Below, one piece after another: positions 51,946 through 61,593 of a stretch of 64,000 nt of DNA (its first letter is position 1; each line of letters starts with the position of its first letter). A program made the position numbers and the translations under genes. Source of the DNA: Flavobacteriales bacterium (lineage in GTDB: Bacteria > Bacteroidota > Bacteroidia > Flavobacteriales_F > PHOS-HE28); NCBI GenBank assembly GCA_018057455.1, contig JAGPDT010000007.1:1-64000 (forward strand), in the 5' to 3' direction. The notes under the pieces were generated by a model, which saw only the letters and a list, made by a program, of their open reading frames with translations, was not told the origin of the DNA and did no database searches.

Positions 51946-53325
51946 ATGGCCAGTACACACCTGCTCGTCATCGACGACGATCCGGACATCTGTACCCTGC
52001 TCGTCCGTTTCCTGGGCAAGCAGGGCTACCAAGTGGATTCCGCCCAGCGGGGGGCCACTGCCAAAGAACTGCTGAAGAAGAACCACTATCAGTTGGTCCT
52101 GTGCGATCATCGCCTCCCGGACACGGACAGCGAGGAAATGTTGCTGCACATCAAATCAGTCTCGCGTGATACCGCAGTCATCATCATTACCGGTTACTCC
52201 GATGTACGAACAGCGGTGAACCTGATGCGTAAGGGCGCCTTTGACTATGTGGGAAAACCCCTTTATCCGGATGAGATCCTGATGAGGGTCAAGGAGGCGC
52301 TTTCATCCGTTACCGGTCAGCCCAAAGCCCAAGCTGCGCCCCCTCACAGCAAGCCGGTTCCGATGGACTATGTCCGCGGGAGCGGCCCGCACGCGGAAGT
52401 TTTGGCCGATCACCTCACCTTGGTGGCGCCCACGGACATGACCGTGCTGATCACGGGTGAAACCGGGACAGGCAAGGAGTTTGTCGCCCGGGAGATCCAC
52501 AGGCAAAGCAGGCGGGCCCAAGCGGTATTTGTGGCCGTGGATTGCGGCGCCTTGCCCAAGGAGCTGGCCGGCAGTGAGCTGTTCGGCCACGTCAAAGGTG
52601 CGTTTACCGGTGCCTTGGCAGACAAGCGCGGGAGCTTTGAGCAAGCGCAAGGGGGGACGCTCTTTCTCGATGAGGTGGGCAACCTCACCTATGAGAACCA
52701 GGTGAAACTGCTGCGCGTGTTGCAGGAACGCCGGATCAAGCGGGTGGGGGATGAAAAGGACATTGCCGTTGATGTGCGCGTGTTGGCGGCCACGAATGAG
52801 GACTTGCACTTGGCTGTGGCGGAGGGAAGGTTCCGGGAAGACCTGTTGCACCGAATCAACGAGTTCGGGTTGAACCTGCTGCCCTTGCGCGAACGCACTG
52901 GGGACATCATGGTCTTCGCGCGCCACTTCCTGGAACAGGCCAACCACAAGTTGGGCCGCCGGGTGGAGCAATTTGATCAGGCCGCGGAAACCCGCCTGAA
53001 GGCGCACGCCTGGCCGGGCAACTTGCGCGAACTGGGCAACGTGGTGAAGCGGGCCGTGCTCCTCACCACCGGAACCACGGTACAGCTCAGTGCGTTGCCC
53101 GCCGAAGTGATCAGCGGCACCGCACCGGCACGCCAGCACCTGCAAGCCGTGCAGGAAGCCGCTACATTCGACGGATTGAAGAGCGTATCCCATACCGCGG
53201 AAAAGCAGGCCATCCTCAAAGCGCTCGAACGCAACGGATTCAACAAATCCCGCACGGCGGAAATGCTCAACATCGACCGGAAAACGCTGTACAACAAGCT
53301 GAAATCCTTCGGTATTGAGATCTGA
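51946..53325 (+). CDS. Sigma-54-dependent response regulator (NtrC family)
   Basis: A 459-residue three-domain activator. The receiver domain has acidic residues 10-12, Asp54 (LCDHRLPD) and Lys104. The AAA+ domain (about 140-375) has Walker A GETGTGKE (171-178), the sigma-54 contact loop GAFTGA (218-223), Walker B GGTLFLDEVG and the segment AWPGNLRELGN. The Fis-type helix-turn-helix is at the end (NGFNKSRTAEMLNIDRKTLYNKLK). It should drive promoters read by RpoN. None with a clear GG-N10-GC motif was recognised nearby. Confidence 0.95.
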   Translation: MASTHLLVIDDDPDICTLLVRFLGKQGYQVDSAQRGATAKELLKKNHYQLVLCDHRLPDTDSEEMLLHIKSVSRDTAVIIITGYSDVRTAVNLMRKGAFDYVGKPLYPDEILMRVKEALSSVTGQPKAQAAPPHSKPVPMDYVRGSGPHAEVLADHLTLVAPTDMTVLITGETGTGKEFVAREIHRQSRRAQAVFVAVDCGALPKELAGSELFGHVKGAFTGALADKRGSFEQAQGGTLFLDEVGNLTYENQVKLLRVLQERRIKRVGDEKDIAVDVRVLAATNEDLHLAVAEGRFREDLLHRINEFGLNLLPLRERTGDIMVFARHFLEQANHKLGRRVEQFDQAAETRLKAHAWPGNLRELGNVVKRAVLLTTGTTVQLSALPAEVISGTAPARQHLQAVQEAATFDGLKSVSHTAEKQAILKALERNGFNKSRTAEMLNIDRKTLYNKLKSFGIEI

Positions 53326-53413
53326 AAAGGACCTGGCGCAAGGCACCCCGCCGGACAGGGACCCGCAGGGTGGGCACCCAATTGCAACCAAGCCTGTTGC
53401 CACCCCCAACCCC

Positions 53414-55189
53414 ATGTACTCCACTGGTGACCCCGTGCGGACCAACCGGAAGGAGCGGCAACTATTGCGGGCCCTCTATGCTGGTGCAGTCGCTTTGTTA
53501 GTCGTCCTTTTGTTGGTTACCATACGCACCTTTGAACGCTATTCCTCGGCGAACAAGAGCATTCGGGAAAGCAACGCCGTGCTCCAGTCCTTGGAAACCA
53601 TGGTCTCCGGGCTCAAGGATGCCCAGATCGGGGTGCAGGGCTTTATGCTCACCCACGACACGGCTTTTGTCCAACCGTTCCGCTTGGCACAGCCCACCGT
53701 GGAGAACAGCATCCGGCAGTTGGATTCACTGGAACGTGCGGGGGCTACGCGCAATGATCTTGGCGACATCCAGGAGCTTTCCCGCAAGCTGCTCAAGCTC
53801 ATCCAGGACCAGTTCATCATGGAACGTGGCTCCGCGACCGGGGTGCAAGGGGTGGAGGAAGACCTGTTGCGTCGCTCTCGCGAGCTGATGGAACGGATCC
53901 GCACCGAGCACCTGCGCTTGACAACTCGGGTGGAGCGCTTCCGCAATCGTAACCTCAACACGGAACGAAGCCTCAAGCCGGATACCCCGCTGATGTTGTT
54001 GGTGTTCTCCGTCATGGCCATTCTGGCTTCCGGCGCGCTCTTCTGGCGCCTGTTCAGGGCGTTGGGCAAAGCCGAGCAAGCCGAGGCAGAGATCCAACGG
54101 AAAGTGGAGCAACTAAACAAGGAAGTGCGCACCCGTGAGTTTGCTGAGCGTTCGTTGAAACGGGTATTGGACAGCTCACCAAGTGCCATCATGGCTTTCC
54201 GCAGCATGCGCGACAACACGGGGCAAGTGACCGACTTCGAATGGGTGCTGGCCAACAAGGAAAGCGAGCGTATCTACGCCACGGAGCAGGGGTCGCTGAT
54301 CGGAAAGCAGCTCCTGGAGCACTTGCCATGGATGGCCGGTTCGGGGCTCCACGAGGCTTTCCTGGACGTGGTGGAGACAGGCACGCCCTACGAGGATGAT
54401 CTGCCGTCCATCTTCCGGCCGGAAGTGTGGTTGCACGTGCACGCCTTGCGCTTGCTTGACGGTTTCGTGGTCACCATCACCGATATTTCCGAAACCCGCC
54501 GGGCCAGGGAACTGCTTGCCGAAGGAGACCGATTGGCCATTACCGGCGGCATTGCACGCACCGTGGCCCATGAAGTGCGCAACCCGCTCACCAACCTGCA
54601 CATGGCACTGGAGCAAATGCTGGATGAACTGGAACCCCACGTGCGCGAGGAATTGGAGACGTACACGGATATCCTGCAACGAAACCTGCATCGCATCAGC
54701 AAGCTCATCACCGATTTGCTGGAAACATCAAAGCCCAAGGAGCTGGACAAGCATCCTTGCGACCCTGCGGAGCTGCTGAACACGGCCGTGACCACGGTTA
54801 AGGACCGCTTGGACTTGTTGGCCATGCAAGTGGACCTACAGGTTGCGCCGGAAATAGGCAAGGTGTTGGCGGACCCCGAGCAATTGGGCGTTGCGCTCAC
54901 CAACCTCTGCGTCAACGCCATCGAGGCCATGGAAGAGGGAAAGGGGCGTTTGTCCCTGCGGGCCTCCTTGTACCATGGACATGTGCGCATCAGCGTGGCC
55001 GACAACGGCAAGGGCATTCCCGAGGAGAACATTCAACGCCTGTTCCAGGCGTTCTACTCCGGGCGCACCGGCGGCATGGGGCTTGGGCTCACCAACGCAC
55101 GTACCATCCTCAATGCCCATGGCGTGCACATGGATGTGAAGAGCACCGTGGGCGAAGGCACCACTTTCCTGCTGACCTTTCCGGAATGA
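53414..55189 (+). CDS. CHASE3-PAS sensor histidine kinase
   Basis: A 591-residue membrane kinase. Two membrane helices (about 18-38 and 193-213) flank a CHASE3-type helical periplasmic domain (GLKDAQIGVQGFMLTHDTAF). A PAS domain, a HisKA domain with the phosphoacceptor in ARTVAHEVRNPLTNL (near 386), and an ATPase domain with NLCVNAIEAM, DNGKGIPEE and GGMGLGLTNA follow. The ATG at 53414 is preferred to the TTG at 53315, which overlaps the previous stop. It is the last of a CheY-NtrC-kinase cluster and is the likely phosphodonor. Confidence 0.92.
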   Translation: MYSTGDPVRTNRKERQLLRALYAGAVALLVVLLLVTIRTFERYSSANKSIRESNAVLQSLETMVSGLKDAQIGVQGFMLTHDTAFVQPFRLAQPTVENSIRQLDSLERAGATRNDLGDIQELSRKLLKLIQDQFIMERGSATGVQGVEEDLLRRSRELMERIRTEHLRLTTRVERFRNRNLNTERSLKPDTPLMLLVFSVMAILASGALFWRLFRALGKAEQAEAEIQRKVEQLNKEVRTREFAERSLKRVLDSSPSAIMAFRSMRDNTGQVTDFEWVLANKESERIYATEQGSLIGKQLLEHLPWMAGSGLHEAFLDVVETGTPYEDDLPSIFRPEVWLHVHALRLLDGFVVTITDISETRRARELLAEGDRLAITGGIARTVAHEVRNPLTNLHMALEQMLDELEPHVREELETYTDILQRNLHRISKLITDLLETSKPKELDKHPCDPAELLNTAVTTVKDRLDLLAMQVDLQVAPEIGKVLADPEQLGVALTNLCVNAIEAMEEGKGRLSLRASLYHGHVRISVADNGKGIPEENIQRLFQAFYSGRTGGMGLGLTNARTILNAHGVHMDVKSTVGEGTTFLLTFPE

Positions 55190-55738
55190 CGGTGGTACAA
55201 GTCAGCTATGTAAACAGCGTTCCCTTGGTGAAAAACCGATGTGGTAACGTAGCGTGGCACCATCGTCCAGAGCATGCCACAGCCCGTGGAAGGCGTTGCC
55301 ACGGCGTGGGTGCCCCGTTTTCCGCGATTGGGGGTGGATCGCCCCGACGCGTTGAAAGACCGGATGAAGCGGAGTATTGCGTTCAGATCGGGTGAGCCGG
55401 TGTTCAATACGCGGTTGGCTGGAGCACCCAGTTTATCGAATTCGTCTTCTGGATCGAGGGAAGCATCGTTGATCCGTTGGTTTTTCAGGGTGGTATTCGG
55501 GTCTATTTCACCTGAGAGTCCCCCTACTCGCTCGCGTGTCCCACCGTGATCACTTGCCCGGGTTCTTCGCGAGGGAGTGTGTGCCAAGGCTTCCGGCGCG
55601 CCTATACGCCGCGCTCGCAGGTGGTGCATTCGGCGGATTGGACACACAGGCCGACTTCTGCCAACCCAAGGCCGTGGTATCCCTTTTGGAGCACGGACCT
55701 GTACGGCGGGGCGTCCTCCGTGCGCTCGCTGGTAGTGC
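55190..55738. other. Gene-free stretch between the kinase and a TPR gene
   Basis: 549 bases at the 3' ends of converging genes, unusually long for such a gap here. No frame has a convincing start, promoter or domain. On the reverse strand a stretch around 55330-55510 has gene-like codon use (reading NQRINDASLDPEDEFDKLG) but no proper start or stop context, so it may be the decayed remains of a gene. Confidence 0.4.
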
Positions 55739-57340
55739 TCAGGCGGCCTTATTCCTGCCACAGTTCTTTGGCAGCGTTCCACCAGCGGCGGTGGCGGCCA
55801 GCCATCGCTCCCGCAACAGCACATGGAATGCACGTCCTTCGGTGTTGGCCCGGCACCAAGCTACCAGGTCGATTTGGTCCAAGAGGGCAGCTTCCTTGGG
55901 ATCAGTGGCAGCCTGCTCCAGTTCGGCCAGGAGGGTGGGCCAGGATCCCGGTTTGCGAGGTTGACCGGTGCAGGCTGCAAGGGCGTGGGCGTGTGCCAGC
56001 AGGATCCGTTCCATGGCGTAGGGGCTGCCATGTTGTTTCAAGGCCCGTTGGGCGTTCCGTACGAGATAGGCCAGGAGGTCATGCTTGCCCAATTCCACCA
56101 GGCACATCACGTTCACCATGCGTCCCAAGGCATGAAGCTCCACATGGGCAGCGATTCCTTTTTCGTTCAGCAGGCGGTTGCACCAGCGTAAGGCCTGGTC
56201 CGCCTGGCCTGCACCCAAGGCGACGTAGGCAGCTTGCAGGGCAAGTTCGGCCCGGCGTACGGGGCTGAGGCGTTCGCCAAATCGCGCCATGCCCGCCTCC
56301 AGGCATTGTACTTCCTCCATGGCCCGGATATGCTCGCCCTGCACGGTGTACACGGCCAACTGAAGGCTTCCGGCCATCACGAACAGCTTCATCTCCAGGT
56401 CAGGGTCAGGTGCCTTGGCCATCATCAGCGGGACCTTGCGGAACGCGCGAAAGCCGTCCAAGGCTTCTTGGTGGCGGCCCAAGCGAAGGCGTACCTGGGC
56501 CAGATTGCCCAGCACGCCCAACATGAGCCCGGGCTCGCCCTTGAAGGCATCAGCTTCGGTACGAACATGTTGTGCACAAGCTTCTAGATGGGCCTCACAA
56601 GCTTGGAGGTCATTCCGGGCATAGGCCAGTGCACTGCGCACATGGTGCTGGAGGAAGTGCGCATAGGCGCTGCGCGCATGGGTGCCTTGGGCCAACAGCG
56701 GGCTGCATGCCAACGCGTTCAGTTCCTCCAGCTCGCGCATGCCCGGTGCCTGCCCGCAGCGGTATAGCACCAGGAAGACTTCGCTCTTGAGTTGCCAAAG
56801 CTGGTCCACCTCCACCCATGCGGCTGCCAATTCCCCGGTTCCCTTGGCGCGTTCCTCCAGGTCCAAGGGGGAAATGTCCGTGTAGTTGGCACGTTCCCAG
56901 ATGCGCCGTTCCCACTCGGCCACCTGCAGGAGAAGGGCATGTTTCCCATACTGGCTGGCGTGGGTGCGCACGGATCGCAACATCTTCGCGGCATCGGCAT
57001 GGAGGGCCTTGTTATGGAGGACTTCGACGTGGTGCAATTGGCGGCGTAGCTGGTCATCCACGGAATTGTTGGCGTGGTAGGCATCCAGGCTTTCAAGCAC
57101 GGCTTCGTACAACCGCCTTTTGGTGACGGCGAACCGGCGCATGAACGGCTGACCGTGGAATTGCCGCTCCAGCGCGGCCTGGTCATATGCCGGCAGGGCT
57201 GCAATGGCATCGAAGAGGGCCTGTTGCACACTGGTTCCAGGCAATGGATGGCGCGAGGTATAGAGCTTGAAGTAGCGCTTTTCGGCACGCGTCATGGCGT
57301 GCACCAAGCGGTGCAGGTGGTCTGAGCCGGTGTGTGACAT
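55739..57340 (-). CDS. Cytoplasmic TPR-like helical-repeat protein
   Basis: A 533-residue soluble, almost fully helical protein. The N-terminus LHRLVHAMTRAEKRYFKLY is characteristic of a Bacteroidota group whose members open with 'sxxEKRYFK' and then carry degenerate tetratricopeptide repeats (ALDGFRAFRKVPL, QALRWCNRLLNEK). No enzyme domain is visible. It may act as an adaptor; function unknown. Near-match -7 TAGTTTAA lies on the reverse strand at 57367-57360. Confidence 0.75.
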   Translation of the reverse strand: MSHTGSDHLHRLVHAMTRAEKRYFKLYTSRHPLPGTSVQQALFDAIAALPAYDQAALERQFHGQPFMRRFAVTKRRLYEAVLESLDAYHANNSVDDQLRRQLHHVEVLHNKALHADAAKMLRSVRTHASQYGKHALLLQVAEWERRIWERANYTDISPLDLEERAKGTGELAAAWVEVDQLWQLKSEVFLVLYRCGQAPGMRELEELNALACSPLLAQGTHARSAYAHFLQHHVRSALAYARNDLQACEAHLEACAQHVRTEADAFKGEPGLMLGVLGNLAQVRLRLGRHQEALDGFRAFRKVPLMMAKAPDPDLEMKLFVMAGSLQLAVYTVQGEHIRAMEEVQCLEAGMARFGERLSPVRRAELALQAAYVALGAGQADQALRWCNRLLNEKGIAAHVELHALGRMVNVMCLVELGKHDLLAYLVRNAQRALKQHGSPYAMERILLAHAHALAACTGQPRKPGSWPTLLAELEQAATDPKEAALLDQIDLVAWCRANTEGRAFHVLLRERWLAATAAGGTLPKNCGRNKAA

Positions 57341-57440
57341 GGCGAGGAGGGGATGGTGTTAAACTAGCATGTCCTCCTCACTGTTCCTGTGCTCAAGCGG
57401 GGAACGGCCACATCGGTTCCGGCAACGGCGGTGGGGCCAT

Positions 57441-57465
57441 GAAAAAGCCCGGACGAAGCCGGGCT
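57441..57465 (-). terminator. Intrinsic terminator for the small lipoprotein gene
   Basis: On the reverse strand stem AGCCCGG/CCGGGCT with loop CTTCGT is followed by TTTTT. It lies 18 bases after the stop codon of the lipoprotein gene. The clearest intrinsic terminator in the window. Confidence 0.8.
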
Positions 57466-57483
57466 CTACAGGGTGTTGCGGGA

Positions 57484-57741
57484 TCAGTTCTTCGGGCGCT
57501 TGGGGCGTTCGCCATCGCCGAGGTCATCACCATCGTCCGAAATGGGGGACGAAGTTCCGGAGGTGGTGCCCGGTGGGGGCGGTGCGACCGTGCCAGGTGC
57601 CGATTTGGTGGAAACCCCTGCTGTGTTCTCAATCACCTTCGGTTCCAGCAGTTCCTCCTTGGTGCATCCCGTGGAGACGAACAGGTACATGACCAAGGAC
57701 AGCGCACTTGGCCACACGAATTTATTGCCGACACACTTCAT
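57484..57741 (-). CDS. Small Pro/Thr-rich lipoprotein
   Basis: An 85-residue predicted lipoprotein. The leader ends in the lipobox VSTGC (residues 22-26), and the mature part is low-complexity: Pro/Thr/Ser-rich with an Asp-rich stretch and a basic end (ERPKRPKN). It has a strong promoter and terminator of its own, so it is a well-supported monocistronic gene despite its size. Function unknown. Confidence 0.75.
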   Translation of the reverse strand: MKCVGNKFVWPSALSLVMYLFVSTGCTKEELLEPKVIENTAGVSTKSAPGTVAPPPPGTTSGTSSPISDDGDDLGDGERPKRPKN

Positions 57742-57748
57742 GGAGTAC

Positions 57749-57780
57749 CAAAGGTAGTCATTCCGGGGGTCAGATGCAAA
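57749..57780 (-). promoter_or_regulatory. Full promoter for the small lipoprotein gene
   Basis: On the reverse strand TTTG (57780-57777) and TACCTTTG (57756-57749) are separated by 20 bases, an excellent match to the Bacteroidota consensus. Only seven bases separate the -7 box from the start codon. Confidence 0.75.
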
Positions 57781-57823
57781 TCGTGCCTCTCAGGGGGCCG
57801 GCAGAGGCTTCGGCCGAGGGGGG

Positions 57824-60800
57824 TCATGGCAGTTCAACGACCACTTGAGTGCCGGTGTTGCCATTGTTGTCGCGCATTTGCTCCGGGCCTTGGATGCGGA
57901 TGTCGGTCATATGCAACTTTCGCAGGATGTCCGCGCGCCCTTTGGTGATCTCGATGCCGCGTGAGATATGGTCCGCGTTTTCGGCCCCCTTGTTTTCCCG
58001 GCTGGTATCGATGCCCACGCCGTTGTCGGTGATGCGGATCCGGGTGCGCCCTTGTTCGGTGCGTTCCACGTGGATATCCACGCGGCCCGCATGGGCCATG
58101 GGCAGTATGCCGTGCCAAATGCTGTTCTCCACATACGGCTGTAACATCATGGCGGGGATATGCACCGCTTCGGGGTCCACCGCCGGGTCCACGGCGATGG
58201 CGTAGACGAATTTGTCCTTGAAGCGCATGTGCTCCAAGACGAGATACAGCTCCAGGCGCTGGAGTTCCTCGGCCAGGCTTGTGGTGTCTTTCTGGCTGGC
58301 GTCCAAATTTTTTCGGATCAGTTTGGCGAAGCTGGTGAGGTACTTGTTGGCCACGGTCCGGTCTTGCCGGTTGATGCTGTATTGAATGCTGTTGAGTGCG
58401 TTGAAGATGAAGTGGCGGTTCATGTTGGCATTAAGGGCCTGTTGTTCCAGCTGAAGCATGCGCGACCGCAGGATGAGGCCGCGGGTCTTTTCCTGTCTGG
58501 CGCGCCGGATGCTGCGGAACCTGGCCACGCCCAAGAGGATGCCCAATAGACCCAGTGAACAGAGGGTGAAGAACCACCAGCTAAGCCAAAAGGGCGGTGT
58601 TACCGTAAAGGCCACTGTAGCCGCTGGTCCCCATTTGCCTCCTCCCATGGCCTGGCGGTCTGCTGCGCGTACTTCAAACACATAGTGGCCTTGCGGCAGG
58701 TTGGAATAGCTGGCGAAGCGGGCCTCGGTGGGGGGCATCCATTCCTGGTCGAAGCCGGAGAGGCGGTACTGGAACCGCACATGTCGGCCATAGGCCAAGG
58801 CGATCGCCGTGTAGTCGAAGGTGAGGTGGTTCTTGCGGTAGGCCACCTCCAAGGCAGGTTCCAGGCCCAGGACCAAGCTGTCCGCTCCCGGGATGGGAGC
58901 GGAAGAACTGCCGATGCCCGTGATGATCGCATGGGGGACTGTGGCGCGGGAGTACCTCGATGGTTTGCGCGGATCATGCATCACCAAACCCGCGTTGGTG
59001 CCGAAGAACAGCCTGCCTCCGGCATCCTTGAAAGCGGCATTGAGGTTGAATTCCAAACCGCGTAGACCATCTTCTTCGAGGATGTGCTCCTTGGCCGCCG
59101 GGTTGGACAAAAGGCTGTCCGGGTGGAAATGGAACAATCCGTTGTTCGTGCCGGCCCAGATGGTGCCGGCATCGTCCGCGATCAGCAGGTCCACATAGTT
59201 GGATCCAAAATCGGTGCCGAGGTCGACGCGGAGGAAGCGGCCTTGATCGTGGCAGGACAAACCATCGGACGTGCCCATCCACAGGCGCCCTTTGGCATCA
59301 TACGCCATGCAGAACACGGTATTGTGGCTCAGGCCGTCCACCGTGGTGAAGCGAGTGGCCTTCCCACCGTCGATGCGTACGGCTCCGAGGTCCGTGGCCA
59401 ACCAGATGGCTCCATGGGCACCGCCTTGAATGCTGCGCACACCGCGCAGGGCGAAATTGGGTTGCAGGGCCAGGCGGTCCATTTGACCGTTGAGTTGCAC
59501 AATGACCACGCCGTCGCGGGTGCCGCACCAGAGTTCACCGGTAGGGGAAAGGAACAAGGAAAGCACCCGCTGACCGGTGAGCAAATTCGGTATCGGCAGG
59601 GGTGCCACCTTGCCCTTCACGATCCGGCAGACCCCATCGCTGGTACCGAACCAAAGGGCACCATCGGTACTGCGGGCACTGCACCAGACGGTGTTGTTGG
59701 GCAGGCCATCCAACGTGGAGACCTGTGCCATGGCATCCATGCGGCATACGCCGCTCCCATACGTGCCCAGCCAGATGTCCCCCGCGTGGTCGTTGATGGC
59801 GGTCATCACCAGGTCGCTGCAAAGTCCTTCGGTAACGGTATAGGTCACATAGGCATCGCCGGCATAACGCAGCACTCCGGCCCCATCGGTGCCGATCCAA
59901 AGGCTTCCGTTGCGGTCCTCCAGCAGGCTCCACACGTTGTCGTTGGGCATGCCTTGGTGCACCGTGAATGCGCGCAAGCGGCCATGTTCGAGCCAATTGA
60001 TGCCAAACTTGGTTCCCGCCCAGGTTCGCCCGGACCGATCGTGCACCACGGCCCGCACGTTGTTCTGGAGCAGTCCATTGGATTCATCATGAATGAACGT
60101 GGAGCCGTTGGGCAACAGTTCAAACATGCCATCTCCGTAGGTGCCGGCCCAGATCGCGCCGTTGGCCCCCATAGAGAGCGAGCTGATGGATGCGGGGTAT
60201 GGAAGGGGCATGTAGGTCCAGCGGCCCCCGTGCCCTCGCAACAGACCATTGCGCAGGCCCACCAAAAGGCCGCCCTCAGGCAAGGCCAGCAGTGAGCGCA
60301 CTTGCAGGGCGCTGTCCATCGGCCAACCTTCTGCTACGCTCACTTGGCCACCCTGCACCTGCAATAAACCGGCGCCCTCGGTGCCAGCGTAAATCGTGCC
60401 GTCGGCGCCTTCGGCCAAGGCCAGCACACGCAACTCCCCGGCTGCTGCGGGCAGCGGTACATTGTGCATGGCCAGGCCGTCAAAGTGCACCAAGTAGCCG
60501 CCACAGCCCAGCCAAACCGTGCCGTCGGTGGCGGCTAACAAGGTGTTTACCTGCGGGTCGGGCAGTCCATCCCGAAGACCAAAATTGGTGAAATCCAAGC
60601 CGTCGAACCGGCTGACCCCGCCCAATGTCCCGAACCAAAGGTAACCAGCCTTGTCCTGGGCCATGCACCGCACTTGGCTCTGCGCCAGCCCGTCGCGCGG
60701 GGTGAATTGTGTGAAGCCGTATTGCTGTGCCTGAAGTGCTGTGGACAGGAGGAGCCACCACCCCAAGATGAAGAACGGCCACGGGGGCCGCCACTTCCAT

Positions 60801-60838
60801 CCAGTGCTGCGGGTTGCCTCGGCGGGAGTCACTTTCAA
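57824..60838 (-). CDS. Reg_prop/Y_Y_Y LytS-type sensor histidine kinase
   Basis: A 1004-residue membrane sensor. After a signal peptide (about 20-38), some 12-14 beta-propeller repeats of the Reg_prop type fill residues 45-620 (YLWFGTLGGVSRFDG, LWIGTDGAGVLRY). A Y_Y_Y domain (about 665-745) and one membrane helix (about 757-777) follow. A LytS-type kinase has His in NRHFIFNALNSIQYSI (near 806), and the ATPase domain has MMLQPYVENSIWHG and ITDNGVGID. The start is a TTG that overlaps the stop of the LytTR regulator gene (TTGA), indicating translational coupling; a GTG two codons later is the alternative. It probably senses an extracytoplasmic ligand, perhaps a sugar. Confidence 0.92.
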   Translation of the reverse strand: MKVTPAEATRSTGWKWRPPWPFFILGWWLLLSTALQAQQYGFTQFTPRDGLAQSQVRCMAQDKAGYLWFGTLGGVSRFDGLDFTNFGLRDGLPDPQVNTLLAATDGTVWLGCGGYLVHFDGLAMHNVPLPAAAGELRVLALAEGADGTIYAGTEGAGLLQVQGGQVSVAEGWPMDSALQVRSLLALPEGGLLVGLRNGLLRGHGGRWTYMPLPYPASISSLSMGANGAIWAGTYGDGMFELLPNGSTFIHDESNGLLQNNVRAVVHDRSGRTWAGTKFGINWLEHGRLRAFTVHQGMPNDNVWSLLEDRNGSLWIGTDGAGVLRYAGDAYVTYTVTEGLCSDLVMTAINDHAGDIWLGTYGSGVCRMDAMAQVSTLDGLPNNTVWCSARSTDGALWFGTSDGVCRIVKGKVAPLPIPNLLTGQRVLSLFLSPTGELWCGTRDGVVIVQLNGQMDRLALQPNFALRGVRSIQGGAHGAIWLATDLGAVRIDGGKATRFTTVDGLSHNTVFCMAYDAKGRLWMGTSDGLSCHDQGRFLRVDLGTDFGSNYVDLLIADDAGTIWAGTNNGLFHFHPDSLLSNPAAKEHILEEDGLRGLEFNLNAAFKDAGGRLFFGTNAGLVMHDPRKPSRYSRATVPHAIITGIGSSSAPIPGADSLVLGLEPALEVAYRKNHLTFDYTAIALAYGRHVRFQYRLSGFDQEWMPPTEARFASYSNLPQGHYVFEVRAADRQAMGGGKWGPAATVAFTVTPPFWLSWWFFTLCSLGLLGILLGVARFRSIRRARQEKTRGLILRSRMLQLEQQALNANMNRHFIFNALNSIQYSINRQDRTVANKYLTSFAKLIRKNLDASQKDTTSLAEELQRLELYLVLEHMRFKDKFVYAIAVDPAVDPEAVHIPAMMLQPYVENSIWHGILPMAHAGRVDIHVERTEQGRTRIRITDNGVGIDTSRENKGAENADHISRGIEITKGRADILRKLHMTDIRIQGPEQMRDNNGNTGTQVVVELP

Positions 60839-61593
60839 AACGTATTGAGCATGGCCAACAGCTCAGGCATGCGGCGGCGGCTCACGGGAACCAAGGACCC
60901 GTTGTCCAATACGGCCATATTGCCCTCGGTGCGGCTGAGGCTTACCAGATGCTCCAAATTGATGATGTATGATTTGTGCACCCGGAAGAACTTGTTCGGG
61001 TCCAAGTTGGTCTCAAACACCCGGATGTGCTTGCTGCTCACCGTACGCTTGCCGTCGCGTGCATGTACCACGGTGTAGCTGTCGGCGGCTTCGAGGTACA
61101 GGATGTCCTCGTGCCGCAGCAGCAGCAATCCGTCTTTCCCGGGTACGGCCAAGCGGCTGCTCAACGGCGAAGCCGGATTATTGATCAAGGCCTTGACTTG
61201 TTCGTCCTGGCGCAACACTTCGGCGGGGTCGCCCACGATATGAAGGAGTTTCCCCACGGCACGGTCCAGTTCATCTGGATCGATCGGTTTTTCCAGATAG
61301 TCCAAGGCGTTCTCCTTGAAGGCGCGGAGCGCAAACTCGTCATAAGCCGTGGTGAAGATCACCGGCAGATGTGGTTCGGGCAGGGAACGCAGCAGCGAGA
61401 AACCGTCCTCACCGGGCATTTTGATGTCCAGGAACAGGGCTTGCGGGTGTTCGGAAGCAATCAGTCGGCGGGCTTCCGCCGCGGTGCTGGCCATGCCCAC
61501 CACCTCCACTTGCGGGCACTGTTCTCCAAGCATTAGACGGAGATTGTGGCGGGCATCCGCCTCGTCATCCACGATCAGTGCGCGTATGGCCAT
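60835..61593 (-). CDS. LytTR-type response regulator
   Basis: A 252-residue regulator. The receiver domain has acidic residues 9-11, Asp56 (ALFLDIKMPG) and Lys in YLEKPID. A LytTR DNA-binding domain follows (DILYLEAADSYTVVHAR, FFRVHKSYIINL). It lies directly upstream of, and overlaps, the LytS-type kinase gene, a standard LytS/LytR pair. The start at 61593 (MAIRALIVDDE) is preferred to the longer frame. Near-match -7 TACCTTCC is at 61618-61611, 17 bases upstream. Confidence 0.94.
   Translation of the reverse strand: MAIRALIVDDEADARHNLRLMLGEQCPQVEVVGMASTAAEARRLIASEHPQALFLDIKMPGEDGFSLLRSLPEPHLPVIFTTAYDEFALRAFKENALDYLEKPIDPDELDRAVGKLLHIVGDPAEVLRQDEQVKALINNPASPLSSRLAVPGKDGLLLLRHEDILYLEAADSYTVVHARDGKRTVSSKHIRVFETNLDPNKFFRVHKSYIINLEHLVSLSRTEGNMAVLDNGSLVPVSRRRMPELLAMLNTF

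Noticed and set aside
55186-55395. Short frame overlapping the CHASE3 kinase stop, reading VSYVNSVPL like the start of MqnA
   Set aside because: The resemblance covers only nine residues and the rest is Arg/His-rich noise; the frame ends after 69 codons.
58064-58079. Fourth parS-like site (GTTCCACGTGGATAT)
   Set aside because: Only the left half and core match; the right arm is broken and it lies inside a kinase gene, so it is probably chance.
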